From JACDAN01 sp963721345 (GTDB lineage Bacteria > Actinomycetota > Thermoleophilia > Gaiellales > Gaiellaceae): DNA of 64,000 bases. A program made the translations under genes and the position numbers. Shown in pieces: positions 63,074 through 64,000 of the stretch. Each line of letters opens with the position of its first letter. The first letter of the stretch is position 1. Under the pieces are notes generated by a model. It was not told the origin of the DNA and made no database searches. It saw only the letters and a list, made by a program, of their open reading frames with translations. Location of the stretch: assembly GCA_963721345.1 (NCBI GenBank), contig CAVRIT010000001.1, positions 1,426,001 through 1,490,000 of the forward strand, written 5' to 3'.

Positions 63074-64000
63074 AGCGCGACCACCAGCGCGGCGGTGACG
63101 ACGGCGTTGACCGTCGCCACGGGGAGCAGGACCTTCCAGCCGAATGCCATCAGCTGGTCGTACCGCAGGCGCGGCACGGTCGTCCGCAGCCAGATGAAGA
63201 TGAAGATGACGGCCAGCAGCTTGAGCACGAACCAGATCGGGCCGAGGGCGTCGACCGGGCCGAGCCAGCCGCCGAGAAAGAGGGTCACGCAGAGCGCCGA
63301 GAGCACGATCATGTTGATGTACTCGGCCATCGAGAAGAGGCCGAAGCGCATGCCGCTGTACTCGGTGAGGTAGCCCGCGACGAGCTCCGTCTCGGCTTCG
63401 GGCAGGTCGAACGGCGCGCGGTTCGTCTCCGCCACCCCGGCGACGAAGAAGACGAGCAGGCCGACGATCTGCGGCACGGCGTACCACCAGCCGACCTCCT
63501 GTTGGTGAACGATGTCCACGAGCGAGAGCGACCCGGCCATCAGCACGACGCCGAGCACGGACAGGGCGAGTGACACCTCGTAGGAGACGAGCTGCGCACA
63601 GGTGCGCATCGAACCGAGCAGCGAGTACTTGGAGTCGGACGCCCAGCCGCCGACGATGAAGCCGTAGATCCCGACGGAGCCCAGCGCGAAGAGCAGGATC
63701 AGGCCGATCGAGACGTTCGCGACCTGACCGCTGATGTAGTAGTCGTCGACGTGCCAGCCCTCGCCGAAGGGGATCACGGCGAAGGCGGCGAGCGCGGTCG
63801 CGGCGGACAGCGCCGGCGCGAAGATGTACAGCGAACCGATCGCGTCCGAGGGGTAGAACGACTCCTTGCGGATCAGCTTCACGAGGTCGGCGATCGGCTG
63901 GAGGATCCCGCGCGGCCCGGCGCGGTTCGGCCCGTAGCGCAGCTGCATCCTCCCGATCAGCTTCCGCTCGACGAGCGTCATGTACGCGAAGGTGAGGAGG
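63070..64000 (-). CDS. nuoH: NADH-quinone oxidoreductase subunit H, 5' end outside window
   Basis: At least 309 residues of NuoH are visible. The frame continues past the right edge (LLTFAYM precedes TLVERKLIGRMQLRYGPNRAGP). The motifs for the quinone chamber are present: GPNRAGPRGILQPIADLVKL, AETNRAPFDLPEAETELVAGYLTEYSGMRF in two parts around the conserved acidic loop, and RTTVPRLRYDQLM. NuoH forms most of the quinone-binding tunnel and the first proton channel. Upstream nuo genes should lie outside the window. Confidence 0.96.
   Translation of the reverse strand, partial: LLTFAYMTLVERKLIGRMQLRYGPNRAGPRGILQPIADLVKLIRKESFYPSDAIGSLYIFAPALSAATALAAFAVIPFGEGWHVDDYYISGQVANVSIGLILLFALGSVGIYGFIVGGWASDSKYSLLGSMRTCAQLVSYEVSLALSVLGVVLMAGSLSLVDIVHQQEVGWWYAVPQIVGLLVFFVAGVAETNRAPFDLPEAETELVAGYLTEYSGMRFGLFSMAEYINMIVLSALCVTLFLGGWLGPVDALGPIWFVLKLLAVIFIFIWLRTTVPRLRYDQLMAFGWKVLLPVATVNAVVTAALVVAL

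Noticed and set aside
1..64000. Mobile elements, prophage, integrative element boundaries or toxin-antitoxin loci
   Set aside because: No transposase, integrase, recombinase, terminal direct repeats, or typical toxin or antitoxin proteins were found. The tRNA-Phe end at 27329 is not duplicated nearby.

Overview
The window is 64 kb of chromosomal DNA from a very GC-rich actinobacterium. The GC-rich third codon positions, frequent GTG/TTG starts, 4-base ATGA/GTGA/TTGA gene overlaps, a TreT trehalose synthase, an actinobacterial set of small regulators and a NADH dehydrogenase operon would fit class Thermoleophilia (Gaiellales/Solirubrobacterales), but no rRNA is present to confirm this. I see no transposase, integrase, phage gene or CRISPR array, and genes fill nearly all of the sequence. 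No gene-free stretch exceeds 300 bases; the longest are 46172-46447, 49868-50126 and 28499-28716.

Layout. 1-9279: cell-envelope genes, namely PIG-V-like, GT87, DUF2079, GT4 and GT2 glycosyltransferases or membrane proteins, an MscS channel and a bifunctional penicillin-binding protein. 9300-14532: moeA, a membrane protein with a degenerate M28 peptidase fold, and a first OmpR-type two-component pair. 14642-19253: a stress block of HtrA protease, an RsbW-like kinase, TreT and an OtsA-like synthase. 19250-27175: a long co-directional run for molybdopterin (moaC, mogA), cytochrome c maturation (ccmABCD, hemX-like) and tetrapyrrole synthesis (hemA, hemC, hemD), then a SAM hydrolase and a methyltransferase. 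27257: tRNA-Phe. 27361-37967: CBS protein, phosphoesterase, OsmC, RarA, M20 peptidase, a DUF1385/nicotinate-PRTase/nicotinamidase group, a short FtsH-like protease, methylmalonyl-CoA epimerase, an ECF sigma factor and a divergent YchF-like GTPase. 38069-43442: a six-gene MoxR/DUF58/von Willebrand A cluster. 43439-49867: OB-HD phosphohydrolase, DUF1015, inositol-phosphatase-like protein, Mrp, a truncated Ldh2-like protein and secreted proteins including a cupredoxin. 50127-52626: a second two-component pair whose kinase is broken by a frameshift. 52623-56992: cupin-TPR, DUF1028, UPF0173 and a membrane nucleotidyl cyclase. 56989-64000: the end of the nuo operon (nuoH to nuoN) on the minus strand.

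Regulation. Many transcription units have a TANNNT hexamer 4-12 bases upstream of the start codon and no Shine-Dalgarno sequence, which suggests widespread leaderless mRNAs. Divergent pairs can share overlapping -10 boxes. Genes inside operons overlap by four bases and are probably translationally coupled.

Most unusual points: two related long imperfect palindromes that each begin right after a plus-strand stop codon; two apparent one-base deletions within 2.7 kb, one in a 15-bp tandem repeat and one splitting a histidine kinase ATPase domain; a probable CTG start with a perfect Shine-Dalgarno sequence; and several proteins that keep a family fold but lack its key residues (M28, Ldh2, Mrp, YchF).
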